Positions 21,181 to 32,109 of a stretch of 64,000 nucleotides of DNA are shown piece by piece. The notes under the pieces were generated by a model. It was given only the letters and a program-made list of their open reading frames with translations. It had not been told where the DNA came from and made no database searches. The stretch is from Ornithodoros turicata. Taxonomy: Eukaryota; Arthropoda; Arachnida; Ixodida; Argasidae. A program made the translations under genes and the position numbers. The stretch is taken from positions 97,898,668 to 97,962,667 of the forward strand of contig NC_088203.1 in assembly GCF_037126465.1 (NCBI RefSeq). The letters are read 5' to 3'. Position 1 is the stretch's first letter; each line of letters starts with the position of its first letter.

Positions 21181-23040
21181 CAGTGATGGGAGGCACTTGA
21201 AGTACCAAGTGCTCAAGTAGTACTCTAAGTTCTTTTTGTACTTTACTTTAAGTACATTTCAAACCACGTACTTTGTACTGTACTTAAAGTATACTTTTTC
21301 CCAGTATTTTCCCATAAAGGCACGTCGCTCGCGTACGTACTGGCTGCAGTCTTCGAGAATGTGTCGGATTGTTGCCGGTAAACCATAAGTTGTACACAGC
21401 GCCGTGGTGCTGTGGCCCAGCCTATACCGGAGTGCAGGGGTGAATGTGACGCTAAGTCGTAAACGACGCACTAGAGACGTAAAGAGGCGAGGGAAACCGC
21501 TTGGCATGTCAAATGAAAGCGTTGGGTCAACAGCATACAGAAGCGACCACCGGGTGATGTCATGACACCATTTCTGATGAGCCCAGGGCGACGTCAAAGC
21601 GGATAAGAGGGAGCGCCTATCTCCATTCGAAAGTATGATGGAGACTGCTGAGCGGCGATGGTGAGCTGCAGCAGTTGCCCGATCCGCTACCTCATTGCCT
21701 CTTATTCCAATGTGGCTAGGGACCCATTGGAGGGTGAGCCGGTGGCCCCTGTCTTCTAAAACCTTGAGTGTCGTCAGGATGTTCACTACCACCGGAGCCA
21801 AGGAGCCACGGATGCCCATGTTGTCTATGCACTGCAGCGCTGCCCGCGAATCTGTGTAAACCACCCACAGGCGGGGGTGGTGATCCAAAATAGACCTTAG
21901 GAATAGCAGGATGGCATACAACTCCGCAGAGGTGGCCGAGGTGCCGTGCGATGGGCGGAACCCACGTGAAATTGACTCCTCTGGGATTACAAATGCCGCA
22001 GATGAGCCGCCTGTAGTGGAGGAACCGTCCGTATATACAGCGGTTTGGTTTCCGTATGTAGCGTCCATCCACTCCAGAGTAGCCTGCTTGAGGACTGGAG
22101 CAGGGGTTTGGCTCTTCGGCCCCTTGATCCCCGGGATGTGGCACTTCAAACATATATTCATACTCTTGATAAATGCGGAGTCAGAGGCGCAGTATAGTAA
22201 AGGCACGCCAATAAAAGTGGCCGCAATCTTTCTAACAAACTTCAAAGTTCGCCACTATCTTTCCTTGAACTTTTCTCAGTGGAAAAAAAGTTGCGCGACG
22301 TCATTTTGACGTCTTTTCCCATATCTCCCGAATTGTCTACATTGTCGAAATATGCAAAGACACCTTCCCCACGGGCAACCAAAACGTCATTTTGACGTCA
22401 TGAAAATATTTCAAAGTGCGCGCGTCTCTGTAACCTTTACCTGAGGTTTGATTGACAGTAAGGAGCGCTCACGTGGGCCACGGATGCATCCAATGGTTGC
22501 CCTCCCTCCCTCCCATCTCTCGAACTTTCTTCGTGTTTCAAGGTACGACGAGTCTAGCACCCCAGGCCTAGCATACTGACGGACGTCCACTTCCGCGAAG
22601 GTTCCTATGTAGAACGACATACCAAAACTCGCAGCCTTGTGCGTTTTCTTCAAGAAACGGGCCTCGCGGAATGACCACTCTAGTGCACCTCTCATTTACA
22701 GTGCACCTCGTCCCATCAGTATCGTTCATCCTGCCCATGCCTTACTTTGAAATCGTCAACTCTCTTCTCCCCTCTTTTCTTTTTTTTTTTTTTTTTTTGC
22801 TATAGTCGTGACGATGCCTACTTGAGTGCGCCCAACAACGGCAGGCTACTTTCGAACCCCCCCCCCCCCCATTTTTAAGAGTATACTTGATGAGTACTTA
22901 AAGTACTTTGCTTAGTTCTTTGTACTTTACTTGAAGTACGTTTGCATTGAGGTACTTTGTACTGTGCATGAAGGACTAATAACCTCAAGTTCTTGGTACT
23001 TTACTTTAAGTATAATTTTGAGGTACTTTGCCCACCACTG
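21181..23040. mobile_element. hAT-like composite element carrying LINE RNase H
   Basis: CAGTGATGGG at 21181 faces CCCACCACTG ending at 23040. Next to each end are blocks of AAGTACTTTAAGTAC-type words (21190-21300 and 22880-23030). The interior holds a minus-strand RNase H-encoding LINE piece (21310-22245) and a fragment shared with 3366-3440. No 8-bp TSD found. Either foreign sequence inserted into a MITE or a MITE pair mobilised captured DNA. Confidence 0.65.
21310..22245 (-). pseudogene. LINE ORF2 fragment: complete RNase H plus partial C-terminus
   Basis: The minus-strand frame carries all RNase H acidic landmarks in order: VYTDGSSTT, SAELYAILLFL, VVYTDSRAALQC, then LQWVPSHIGIRGNEVADRA. 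Downstream come VDPTLSFDMPSGFPRL, RRLRLSVTFTPALRYRLG and a degenerate knuckle ending HILEDCSQY. The RT and endonuclease are missing 5', and the last part of the ORF and its 3' UTR are missing where the frame runs into hAT-like word repeats (KVYFKYSTKYVV). It is therefore truncated at both ends. RNase H would remove template RNA during target-primed reverse transcription. Confidence 0.9.
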
Positions 23041-23041
23041 C

Positions 23042-23658
23042 CAGTCATGGGCCGTACTTGAAATACCAAGTACTGAGGCACACAACTGAAAATGCAAAGA
23101 CAAAAGAAGGAAGTATCAAGTTAGTTTTCTGTCTAGAAGCAATATTTTACACAAGAAAGTGGAGCGGTGTCCTACCTTGTCCTCCTATTTATTCCTCCTG
23201 CGAGGAGAAAAAAAAAAAAGAAGTCTTCCACTAGCAGAAATGGCTGCCTGAGCAGATGTAAACAGAAATTGTGCCATCTGTTTCAGTTCATACTGATGGG
23301 CAAACCAACTAGCTGGACTTCAGAAAAAAAAAAAAGCTTGCATTGGCATTTATCCAACCTAAGGAACAGATACGAAAGCAAAAATTCAAAACACACACTC
23401 TTCCTTAGTTCCGTTTTTCGCATGCACATACATTACAAGTTTTTCCTCTTCAAGATATACGAACTTGCCCAAATTTACGACCGTAACTCAGTTGCAATGT
23501 ACATGGCGAGTACCGTAAAGTACAATTCACTGTACTTTGTATTTTACTTTGAGCATATTTCAAACGGGGTATTTTTTTTACTGTACTTCACGATCCACTG
23601 GCGCTAGCTAATTTGTTCTTTACTTTAAACACAATTTCGGGTACTCTGCCCATTACTG
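23042..23658. mobile_element. Second hAT-like word-repeat element
   Basis: CAGTCATGGGCCGTACTTG at 23042 and GTACTCTGCCCATTACTG ending at 23658 are inverted ends. Between are further TACTTTA/AAGTAC words at 23510-23650. It abuts the preceding element with one base between, as if inserted next to or into its end. Confidence 0.65.
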
Positions 23659-23881
23659 ATCCCCGGCAGTCGCACGATCGATACTTCAAGGCCTGATATT
23701 TCTTCTTTCTTTTTTATGTCTTCGTTTCCGTTTCCCTGCTTCTGTACTTTTTTTTTTGTCTCTCTCACTTTCTATTTCCGTTCACGAATCATATGCCGTT
23801 TATGTGCTCAGTTCTCTTATCGGACAAGCGACTCGGCGCACAATGCTGCACACTACAATTCAGACCAAACTATTCTCAACA

Positions 23882-24000
23882 ACTTCCATAACGTAAAAGC
23901 GCTAAAACCAGGACGAACACAGCCACACACAACATAGAGCGCTCGATGTTGTGTGTGTCTGTGTTCGTCCTGGTTTTAGCGCTTTTACGTTATGGAAGTC
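23882..24000. repeat. Hairpin with 54-bp arms, one mismatch
   Basis: The left arm starts ACTTCCATAACGTAAAAGCG and the right arm ends CGCTTTTACGTTATGGAAGT. The loop is about ten bases (AGAGCGCTCG). Only one mismatch was found over 54 bp. No coding content and no TSD. Confidence 0.9.
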
Positions 24001-24766
24001 TATCACCAACAAGCCCAAAGGGATGTTTTAACGAACTTTATTCTCAACAAGTTTTTAAAGTTCAAGATGCACGCATAATATAGTTCGGTATTATACAGTT
24101 GCTCTGGTGTTAATCAGTATGTTGTTGTGTAATTTTCTTTAGTTCTTGTTCTGTATTTTTTTTTTTTTTTTCACTGTTATGGGACTCCTTTAAGGGAACC
24201 GCAAACTGTCATAGTGCCTAGTACATGAATTGCAGATTGGTAACGGGATTACCTTATCTTTATTTTGCAACATAAACCTTATTTTTGTAAACGTTGCTTC
24301 CAGCACCGTGTGTCGGATATTTCCGGCGGCGTCGCAGCGGCGGTGAAGCATGTCGCCACACAATTGTGGGCGGATGCACCTTACGTGTAAGTCTGCTCCC
24401 AATCATCGTTATTTCCTTCTTTCTTCTTTTGAAGCAAACTGAGATTGGAGGGACGCTTCAACGGTTTCTTTTTCGTCGAAAATGTGTCGGTCTACGTTAT
24501 CTGTTTGATCAGTGAACAGTGAAAGAACGAAGTTCGGCTTCATTGCACAGATTATTTCCGCAGCTGACATCTCGACATTTCCAAATATTGGATTCGGATA
24601 TAACTCATTTTGAAGCAGTCATTCGTATTCAATGCATGTCGCTGCCTTCTCTCTTTTTCTTGCTTGCGTGTCTTCCTCGTTTTTATGTTTTCGTTTTTCT
24701 TTAACACCTTGATTCAATGTGCCCAAATAGCTCGCGTATCGAAACCGTTGATTGAGCCAGTGACAA
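24001..24766. other. Unassigned DNA
   Basis: AT-rich with poly-T; no gene recognised. Confidence 0.4.
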
Positions 24767-24905
24767 CAACAACAACAACAAATACGCTGATGATGATGAA
24801 TGGGGAAATTTGTCACCTGGGTTGCAGCCCACTACCCCAATGCCGACGGGACTGCATGAGATGTGACGTTGATCTCACTGTCGCAGGAGGGAACTTTTAA
24901 GCCGC
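24767..24905 (-). mobile_element. Retrotransposon 3'-end fragment with CAT/TTG tail
   Basis: On the minus strand GGGGTAGTGGGCTGCAACCC and GGTGACAAATTTCCCC precede ATTCATCATCATCAGCG and (GTT)n. This is the layout of a LINE or SINE 3' end. Family assignment is not possible from this window. Confidence 0.45.
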
Positions 24906-25024
24906 TTTAATACATTAAACCTAAGAACACCACACGCTCAAACCACATGAACGGAAAGTCACTGTTACTAAACACACACTATCGGATATTCAATGTTTTG
25001 CTACTTTGAGTTCGTGTTGCCTGG

Positions 25025-25861
25025 GGGGATATAGGTTTATTGCAAAGAAAGAAACAAAGAAAGAGGGGAAATGTTAGCCTGGCTCCAATAGCCGACTTGC
25101 TATTCCCGCGTAAAAAAAAAAGAGCGAAAGAAAAGAGGCGCAGCCACAAGCTCAGCGCGAGCCCTGTGTCAGTCAGAAAGCGCACGAGTTCCCTTCCGAC
25201 GCGCCACTGAAGGGGGCATGGGAGGGGGCCCAGTAACGTTGCCAGCGAGACCTCCCTCAGACCCTGGGCAGCTAGCCGCTCCATGAGAGTGGCACGGGGA
25301 GCGGCGAACAGGCGACAGTGGAGGAGCAGGTGGGAAGTGTTGCCCTCGATAGAGCAGGCTGCACATGTAGGAGTGTCAAGCGTGCTGAGCTGGAAGAGCC
25401 GTGTTGGCGTTCGAGCCACGCTTAACCGCAGACGGTGGATAGCAGACGCCTCCCTCCTCGTGATGTTTGGGGGAGGGACGTATTGCATTTTTGGGTCGAT
25501 GGAGTGCAGAAATGTATTGGGTGAGATGGCACGTTGTATGAAATCTTGGACACAGCGAGAGCGCAAGCGACGTACTTGGAGCTGGCAGTCTGACATTGAG
25601 AGCGGGAGGCTGAGACTAAAGGCAGCCGTGGTGGTGGGCACGTTTCGCAGCAATGTCGGCACGGGTATTTCCGGGCAGCCCGACGTGACTGGGCACCCAC
25701 TGGAGCCGTACGCTGTGGCTGGAAGCCAGGAGCTCGTTGTATCTGGCGATTACAAGCGTGCGGAGATCTTACTGGTGCGGAGATCTTACGGAGCACTGCA
25801 CCGGTACGATGCCAAGATCTCCAATGCTGACTTGCTGTCCGTGAAGATTGACCATGGACCA
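25025..25861 (-). mobile_element. LINE-A, 5'-truncated copy with 10-bp TSD
   Basis: TGTTGCCTGG occurs at 25015-25024 and 25862-25871. On the minus strand the element enters within RNase H (IFTDSKSALEI) and ends in AATAAACCTATAT plus a C run at the TSD. The 3' UTR contains GGAATAGCAAGTCGGCT like the other copies. The C run and the TSD G's merge, so the exact edge is ambiguous by about two bases. Confidence 0.9.
25140..25861 (-). pseudogene. LINE-A ORF2 fragment: RNase H C-terminal half and CCHC module
   Basis: Minus-strand frames give IFTDSKSALEILASYRC, then after a stop and frameshifts LQWVPSHVGLPGNTRADIA (the RNase H terminal Asp motif), then ISPNTFLHSIDPKMQYVPP, HRLRLSVARTPTRLFQL, a knuckle C-x2-C-x8-H-x4-C (CAACSIEGNTSHLLLHC) and FLTDTGLALSL. 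The usual terminal stop is lost, so the frame continues into 3' UTR sequence. At least two frame breaks make it non-functional. Confidence 0.85.
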
Positions 25862-25871
25862 TGTTGCCTGG

Positions 25872-26109
25872 AATATATGCCTTCGTATTGCAGAATCTAC
25901 GTAGTTCTGATATTCTATGTGTAAAGTGTTCGCTTTACGGTTTGATGAGAGATCAATTAATTAAACGTGTAAGTAATAAGCTTCAAGTATTAGTCTAAAG
26001 TCTACGCGCAAGGCCTAGCGGAGTTCTTCAACGAAGAGAATCCCATCATTTGTTTTCTCTCCTTGGCACCTGGATCGTCTTGTGCCTGTGTTGTGTTGTG
26101 TGCTTCTGC
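25872..26109. other. Unassigned DNA
   Basis: No feature recognised. Confidence 0.4.
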
Positions 26110-26183
26110 AAAGTCTGTACACATCTGTACGCTGCCCATAGCCACAGTTGCTTCGCGGCGGTAACACGGAGTAAAAAAAAAAA
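26110..26183 (+). mobile_element. SINE1 3' fragment
   Basis: GTCTGTACACATCTGTACGC, CCATAGCCACAGTTGCTTCG and CGGTAACACGGAGTAAAAAAAAAAA match the last part of SINE1. The head and central block are absent. Confidence 0.8.
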
Positions 26184-27382
26184 CTGTCAAGTGTCTCCTC
26201 TGTATAGCAACAGCAATAGAACTAAGTCGCATGGACAAAGAAGGAAAGTTTTCTTCAAAGCAAGGATTAACTTATGCAAAATGTAAAATATAAGTTATGA
26301 ATATAAAACAATGTATGCATGTACAAATATGCGTAAAGATAAGAGAGACGAACATAACAGCGCGGTACGACTTTGGTGAACGGAGACCCTAATGTGCCTC
26401 ATGCGACGCCCGTGGCGACTGTAACGTGGGTAGTTAGGAGGCTGTTTCCTTTTACGACTTCTTTTTATTGATGGCAAGTTTTGTTTTAACTATTACGGAA
26501 AGTGCCCTACGCTTACATTGAGGAATATTTCAGGTCGATTGAGCCGTAGTGATTGAAATGGCGAATAAAAATGAACGCGCTCAAAACCAAATGCAGTAAT
26601 TCCATATGCTTATAAATGTCTTTTATGCGGCATGACGTTCGAGAGTTTCCCTCATAAAACCACCTCCCTCTTCCTCATATATACTGCAAATATTGTAAAG
26701 GTCACAGATTTTAACTGTCTCCGTATCATTCTCATTTTTGGGAATTTTGTGTGATGCCCACATTGGTTGTGTGCTTCATGGACGTCCAAAAAGCGTTGAC
26801 CGTTTTAAAGAGCTACTAAGGTACAAAGCTTTGTGCTCTTTCCCCCCCCCCCTCCATCTCCTTCTCAAGAAACGCGAGAATACGGAGAGGCCTCGGGTTG
26901 GTCGCCTCAAACAATCTCCCGCGATGATTGGCCAAGTTGTTTGCGGAAACAAATGATAGCGCGTACCGCGTCGTCAGCCTTCTTCGCAATCGATGACTCG
27001 AATATCCTCGAAAAGCGTCTCTCCACACTGGACAGCCGGTCACTTACCAGTGCAAAGGTACTGGGTGCATGATCTACCGACGACAAATACCGCAAGGCCG
27101 GGGCGGGCTACCTGCTACAATTCCTTAAGGCCGCAAACCTGCGGGACCTGTGACACGTGGGCTTCCGCGCATTTTCATCACCCTGTGTTTGTGTGTGTGT
27201 TTTTTTGTTTTGTTTTTTGTGTATGTGAATTTCTCTTTTTTTTTTTGTCCGGGCGATTTTTTAAAGAGTAGCAAACCAAATATTGGCTGATATCTCTCAA
27301 CACTGAAAAAGAGCGAGAAGAAGACTCCGGTTCCTTTTGTGTTGGCCTAGAGCAGTGTTTTTTCAACCGGGGTTCCGGGAGC
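26184..27382. other. Unassigned DNA
   Basis: No gene recognised. (GT)n/poly-T stretch near 27185-27245. Confidence 0.45.
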
Positions 27383-27393
27383 CTTGTTCTGAG

Positions 27394-27502
27394 CATTAGA
27401 AGTCGGCCCAGGACAAACATTCCCCAGGGCGCCAGCCGTGACGTTACCCACCTTTATGAGGCCGGCAACGGCGAGCCCTTTGACCATCACCACCCCCACC
27501 AC
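27394..27502 (+). mobile_element. SINE2 insertion with 11-bp TSD
   Basis: CTTGTTCTGAG at 27383-27393 is repeated at 27503-27513. The insert starts inside the central block (CATTAGAAGTCGGCC) and ends in CACCCCCACCACC. The 5' truncation point differs from other copies while the 3' end is conserved. Confidence 0.92.
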
Positions 27503-27513
27503 CTTGTTCTGAG

Positions 27514-27954
27514 GTTCCGCGACCAGGATACTGTTCAGCACCCGCGCGTGTAACTAGTCCGCCTTCCAAGGTTCGCCCTCGGATAGCCTCGGACCGTGCT
27601 CGGCATTTAATCTTTGCGATTGGGGTTGACTTCGAGATTGCATGACCAGGTTGCCGCTGCTGGCGGTCATTGCAAAGAGTAGAGCCAGCAGCTGTCGTAT
27701 TCATTGGTTGGGTCAACGCGCTATTCAACCCGACAATTTCTCCGCACCACGGTTTTGCTTTTCTCTTTTAAATTTCGAAGGCATACAGGCACTTGGAAAG
27801 TGGGAGTTACTTCGGAGAAACCTCGGAGCTACTCTCCTGCCTAAATGAACTTACATGGATTTAAAAGCATCACTGGCAACCCACACACTCTTAGATAAAA
27901 AATAACAAAAGAGGTGGACCGGTGGTGATGTGATGTGACAAAGTCGAACCTTTT
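27514..27954. other. Unassigned DNA
   Basis: No gene or family repeat recognised. Confidence 0.4.
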
Positions 27955-28108
27955 AGGAGGCAATAGTTGTCTCACTGCCGCTCCTTATTCGATGAGCGAG
28001 GGGACCGTACGCCTTTTTGTAGCAATTTGGATATACGATAATTGATTTTACCACCCTTTTACACCCTTTATCAGACGCTATGTTTTCACACCCTTTTTTT
28101 TAGAGTGC
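27955..28108. mobile_element. Foldback MITE variant, partial
   Basis: GGGGACCGTACGCCTTTTTG, TGATTTTACCACCCTTTTAC and ACCCTTTATCAGACG match, in inverse orientation, the variant at 35966-36239. The right end TTTTTTTTAGAGTG is MITE-like; the other end is lost. Confidence 0.65.
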
Positions 28109-28270
28109 ACCGCGTTATCTGCGGGGAAGCATTGTGGCGTTATTCGTTACATTAACATGATTTAAGCGTTGTGAAACAGCTCAATGAATCCGGAAAACCT
28201 GAAACGACATCTTGAGAAGAAACAATAAACAATTAAATCAATTATAATTACGCAACTAAATAATGTTCTT

Positions 28271-29191
28271 CGCCAACTCAGTCTGAGCCTGCTTCATCGC
28301 GAAGAAGGCAGAATTAAAATATTTACTGATGGCTCATCGACACAGACCGGCTCTACCTGTGCATTCGTAATCCCTGAGCTGTCGATTGAACGAAGCGCTA
28401 AGCTGTCGCACCCGACGTTGGCTGCTGCGGCCGAGCTGCATTCCATTCTTATGGCGCTTTCCTTCATTGTGTCCCGTCAGCCACCCATGCACTGGACCAT
28501 ATACAACGACTCCAAAACCGCCCTCCAAGCTCTGCAGTGCACCATGGGCTCGAGCTCCCTCGTTCCACTGGTGTGTGACGTCCTCAGGGAGTATTCGTGT
28601 GCTGTCTCACAGACACATAACATCACCTTGCAGTGGATCCGAGGTCATTGTGGCGTCCCTGGGAATGAGGCTGCCGACCTACTTGCGAGACGGGCTCATG
28701 TGGCACGTGGCGTACCGACGCACCCTACGTATTTCACCCAAGCGAACGCGAAGCAAGCAATTGGTACTCTTATGAGACGTCTGTGCAGTGAACACTGGCG
28801 CAGAAGTGTCCCTTCTACGTCGTTCCTGCGCAAGGTGGACCCAGATCTCCGTGTTTATATGCCGTCAGCGCTTCCTCGACCCATCACGTCGCACATCTAC
28901 AGGCTTCGCCTTAGCGTGCCATACAGTGGACGACTTTTGTTTAAGCTCGGCATGGTCCCGTCTCCCAACTGCGGTCTGTGTAATGTAGTTGAGGACGTGG
29001 ATCATATACTCCACCACTGCACGAGGTACAGTGCACACCGTTGTACTCTTGTGTCATCGGTGACCCGCCTGGATAATCGGCCATACTCCACCGAAAAGGT
29101 TCTTGGGTGCTGGCCCGCAAATCAGCTTATATACCTGCCATGCGCGCCCTTGGGCAATTTCTCCTCTCGACGGACCTCTGACACTTTGTGA
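28271..29191 (+). pseudogene. LINE-B ORF2 fragment: full RNase H and C-terminal module
   Basis: The longest undamaged reading frame of the window. RNase H landmarks appear in order: KIFTDGSSTQT, AAAAELHSILMAL, TIYNDSKTALQAL, LQWIRGHCGVPGNEAADLL. Then FLRKVDPDLRVYMPSALP, YRLRLSVPYSGRLLFKLG, a knuckle C-x2-C-x8-H-x4-C (CGLCNVVEDVDHILHHC) and the KVLGCWP motif. The last residues before the stop (NFSSRRTSDTL) depart from the family's usual FL-x-DTxLL end, suggesting a late frameshift. RT and endonuclease are missing. RNase H would degrade RNA in RNA-DNA hybrids during retrotransposition. Confidence 0.92.
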
Positions 29192-29446
29192 CCCTCTTTG
29201 TTTTTTGTGCATTGAGATTTCGCACGTGGACTCTCCTGATGATGATGATGATTGAAAGAAAAATCTCCTACACTGTTGCTTTTGGTGCAAAGTTTTGTGG
29301 TGATGTTTTCATCCATTCCGTTTCAAAGTGTATAGATTTGTGTAGTTTCCCTTTCTTTTCTGAATAACGCGTCCTGGTAGCCAGTCCGGAGTGGCTCGAG
29401 ACTAACATCTCTATTTTTTTTTCTTTTATCAGTCTATCAATAATCA
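29192..29446 (+). mobile_element. LINE-B 3' UTR and tail
   Basis: Contains CTCCTGATGATGATGATGATT and, further on, GGTAGCCAGTCCGGAGTGGC followed by CATCTCTATTTTTTTTTC and ATCAGTCTATCAATAATCAG. The latter parallels the end of the 19466-20032 copy (GGTAGCCGGCCC..CCCATTTTTTTC, TCAATCAATCA), supporting one family. Confidence 0.65.
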
Positions 29447-29595
29447 GTTAACTTTTTGCTGCCTGTACGACATCTAGTTCGCCTCACTCATTTCTACACA
29501 GTTACTCAAGTCTATAGGTTCCTTGAGGTCGTGCTGACACCATGATCACGGGTTCCCTCGAATAACACAAGTTGAGAACCACTGGCCAGAGGTAA

Positions 29596-29684
29596 CCCAA
29601 GCAGCACGACATATATTGTTCCAATATTGGACCAATATAGGCAATACTGGCCCAATATGGGAATACGACGTTGTGTTGCTTGGG
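29596..29684. mobile_element. 89-bp TIR element with CCAATAT words
   Basis: CCCAAGCAGCACGAC at 29596 faces GTTGTGTTGCTTGGG ending at 29684. Between them lie iterated CCAATATTGG/CCAATATAGG words. No TSD. Small non-autonomous DNA element. Confidence 0.65.
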
Positions 29685-30244
29685 GACGGCATCTTTCCTT
29701 TAGCGAGGAGAATTTTTGTACTTCAGAATTTTTGTAACTTTAGTGCCCCTTTAAGGAAATCCTCGGTCATGCTAGCACAAGGACATAAACGTATTGTTTA
29801 CATGCCTACGCACCTTCTCCATTTGTTTGTTTTCTCCTATCATCATCCTCGTCATCATCACTCAAAATTAGGCCGCAAATTCAGTCCGGAGCCAAGGAGA
29901 TGTGCGAAGCGAAACGTGATGTTTTTCGGTTGAGCGCCATTTCTAATTTGTTCCGCAGTCCTTCTGGCCTGAAGCCCTTCAGGGAGCCGTAGTATTCCAC
30001 CACCTTGCTCCCCTAATGCCCGGTTCATTCTCGCTAAAATGGAACTCGTGTAATTGTGCGGCTTAAGAGGAAATCTCTGGTTCAGTAAACAAACAAAGTG
30101 TCCCTCTCGGGACAATTAGCTCGCTCATTTTCCCCTCCTTTCAGAACAATCTGATGGCTTGCATAACCTTCCAGTTTGGTGAAACGGGAAGAGTGCTTGT
30201 AGATTAAAAAACAAAAGAAAATAATTATGGTTTTCAAAAAGAAT
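29685..30244. other. Unassigned DNA
   Basis: No gene recognised. Confidence 0.4.
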
Positions 30245-31518
30245 GACCGCCGAATTCAAGAACGAGCCTCGACTCAAAACTCCGATTCGACGCGTGCAAG
30301 TGGAGGAAAGAAGTGTTCCTCCACTTCAAGATAATTTTGCCTTCAAGGACGTGCTCGACCCACTCCTCCGCGAAAGGGTTCGTCGAGACATCATCCACCA
30401 CTCGAAATGTATCCTTGTTCCCAGTCTCCATACTTACGACCTCGAAACAATCTAATGTTTTATTTAAAGTAAAACAGTACTGAACGTAATATGTTGTGTT
30501 ATAAAAAGCAAACTTCGCCAACGCGGCGAATTTTGTACTGCACTGACTTTTCTTGAAGGTTTCTCTAGACATTACCGGTGCTCATACATTCCAGCGGTAG
30601 ATCTGATAGATTTGAATTCGTTATCTTGTGCGGCAACCGCGATAGCGGAAAGATGACCTGCGGCAGTTACTCGTCAATCTTCTTATCTGAAATGTCGCAA
30701 GTATTGTAAACCACGAAACTGTTTGTTGTCCTGCGTTGTCTGCGCGCCATGAACCCCAAGACAGAAGACAAGACAAGGCTTGGACAAGGGGCACCGAAGG
30801 AATTGTTTCGTACACGCGGTTTGTGTACGTATACACAGGAGGAACGAGATGTTTATTAGTAGAAGTAGAGGCGTTTTGGAGCTTGGTGACGCCCGAAATT
30901 GGGATCTGCTGCTCCATTTCTTTTAGTTGAGGAGTGTGTTCCTCTTCTTCGCTTGAATGTCGGATTAGGTAGCTTGTTGATGATTAGATTTGTAGATCGC
31001 AGGAGGATCGTCCTTTGCACTTTGAATCTATCTGCTGATAGCCAACATGAGGAGTTTCTTCTTCAGTGTACCTGGCTAGTACTTCTGCACAATTTGCGTA
31101 CCTTTGAGGAAGTCACACAGCACATTGGGTGCGATTTTACTGTGGAGGTGTTTTGCGCGCTGTCAATAGCAAGTACGCTCGCATTTTAGAAGACCAGAAA
31201 ACCAGAAACTCGTCTGAGGGAATGAAAAACAAGACGTGGGAAAAACTTTGCCTCCACTAATGCTGTGACGCGGCATGTAGCTACATCCTATTGCTCAATG
31301 GTCTATTGAAGAGATACTCATTTTGAAATGTAACACTTTCAATTGTTTCTCGTGGTTACAAAGAAATCTGCGTGAAAAAGGAATCGCCGGCAGCCATGTT
31401 TTCCACCACACTCGAGTCGGGAGCATTCAAGATAGCACCGCAGCTACCTTGAGATTTTGGTGGAATGTGTGAGTGAGCTCCTCCAGAACGATAAAAAGGA
31501 CTGCCAGGTTAACAAAAT

Positions 31519-31557
31519 ATATATATACACACACACGCACACACACACACACACAGA
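31519..31557. repeat. (AC)n microsatellite
   Basis: TA repeats followed by an almost uninterrupted AC run, inside the 30245-31774 element. Confidence 0.9.
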
Positions 31558-31615
31558 AACGGGACTAGTGTACCCAAAAGTGAAAAAAAAGTGCGAGGAG
31601 GATATTTAGAATGCT

Positions 31616-31642
31616 TTTTCTTTTAAAATCAATCAATCAATC
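31616..31642 (+). mobile_element. LINE-B tail-only insertion with 8-bp TSD
   Basis: AGAATGCT occurs at 31608-31615 and 31643-31650. The 27 bp between (TTTTCTTTTAAAA plus TCAATCAATCAATC) match only the extreme 3' tail of LINE-B. Read as abortive retrotransposition. Confidence 0.7.
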
Positions 31643-31774
31643 AGAATGCTAGGAGGTGGGCTCCTCCACTCGAGGAGAGTTTTGAGTCGAGACCGGCTCA
31701 TGAAGCGCAAAGGCGGTCTCCAGGAGGAGTTCGAGTCGAGTTTTGAGTAGAGGCTCGTTTGTGAATTCGGCGGT

Positions 31775-32109
31775 GAGTGCCCCGTGCGAATGAAACCAAC
31801 TAAATTATTTTAGCAGTCGTCTATCGTAGTCACCAGTTTTTGTTTTCGTTGTAACCCATTAATTCATTAGGTCACGCTAATTAACTAACTTTTGCAACAT
31901 TGATTTCGAGGATTGTTGTGTAATTTGGAAAGTGGTAGAGGCCCCATTTGGAACACCAGACTGCGTTTTTTTTCTAACAAGGCACCATTTTCCCCCGGCC
32001 TAATACAAGAATACGCGCAAATATTTTCTTAAAAACGCCACAAGACACCGCGACCAGCAACTGCGGCACGCAGGCGCCTTGTCACATGGGATCACGTGTT
32101 GCGATCTTC
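31775..32109. other. Unassigned DNA
   Basis: No feature recognised. Confidence 0.4.

Larger units (their letters stand above)
30245..31774. mobile_element. 1.5-kb TIR element candidate, non-coding
   Basis: ACCGCCGAATTCA with AACGAGCCTCGACTCAAAAC at 30245-30280 faces GTTTTGAGTAGAGGCTCG with TGAATTCGGCGGT ending at 31774, giving TIRs of about 45 bp. Subterminal GAGGAG and GAGTCGAG words occur on both sides. Interior frames (up to 112 codons) have no transposase motifs. No TSD found. Confidence 0.6.

Noticed and set aside
22290..22400. Two CGTCATTTTGACGTC words as possible TIRs or CRE-type sites
   Set aside because: Each word is itself nearly palindromic and surroundings do not pair; no element or promoter context.
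21181..23658. 8-bp TSD around the two adjacent hAT-like elements
   Set aside because: Neither 21173-21180 versus 23041-23048 nor 21173-21180 versus 23659-23666 match.
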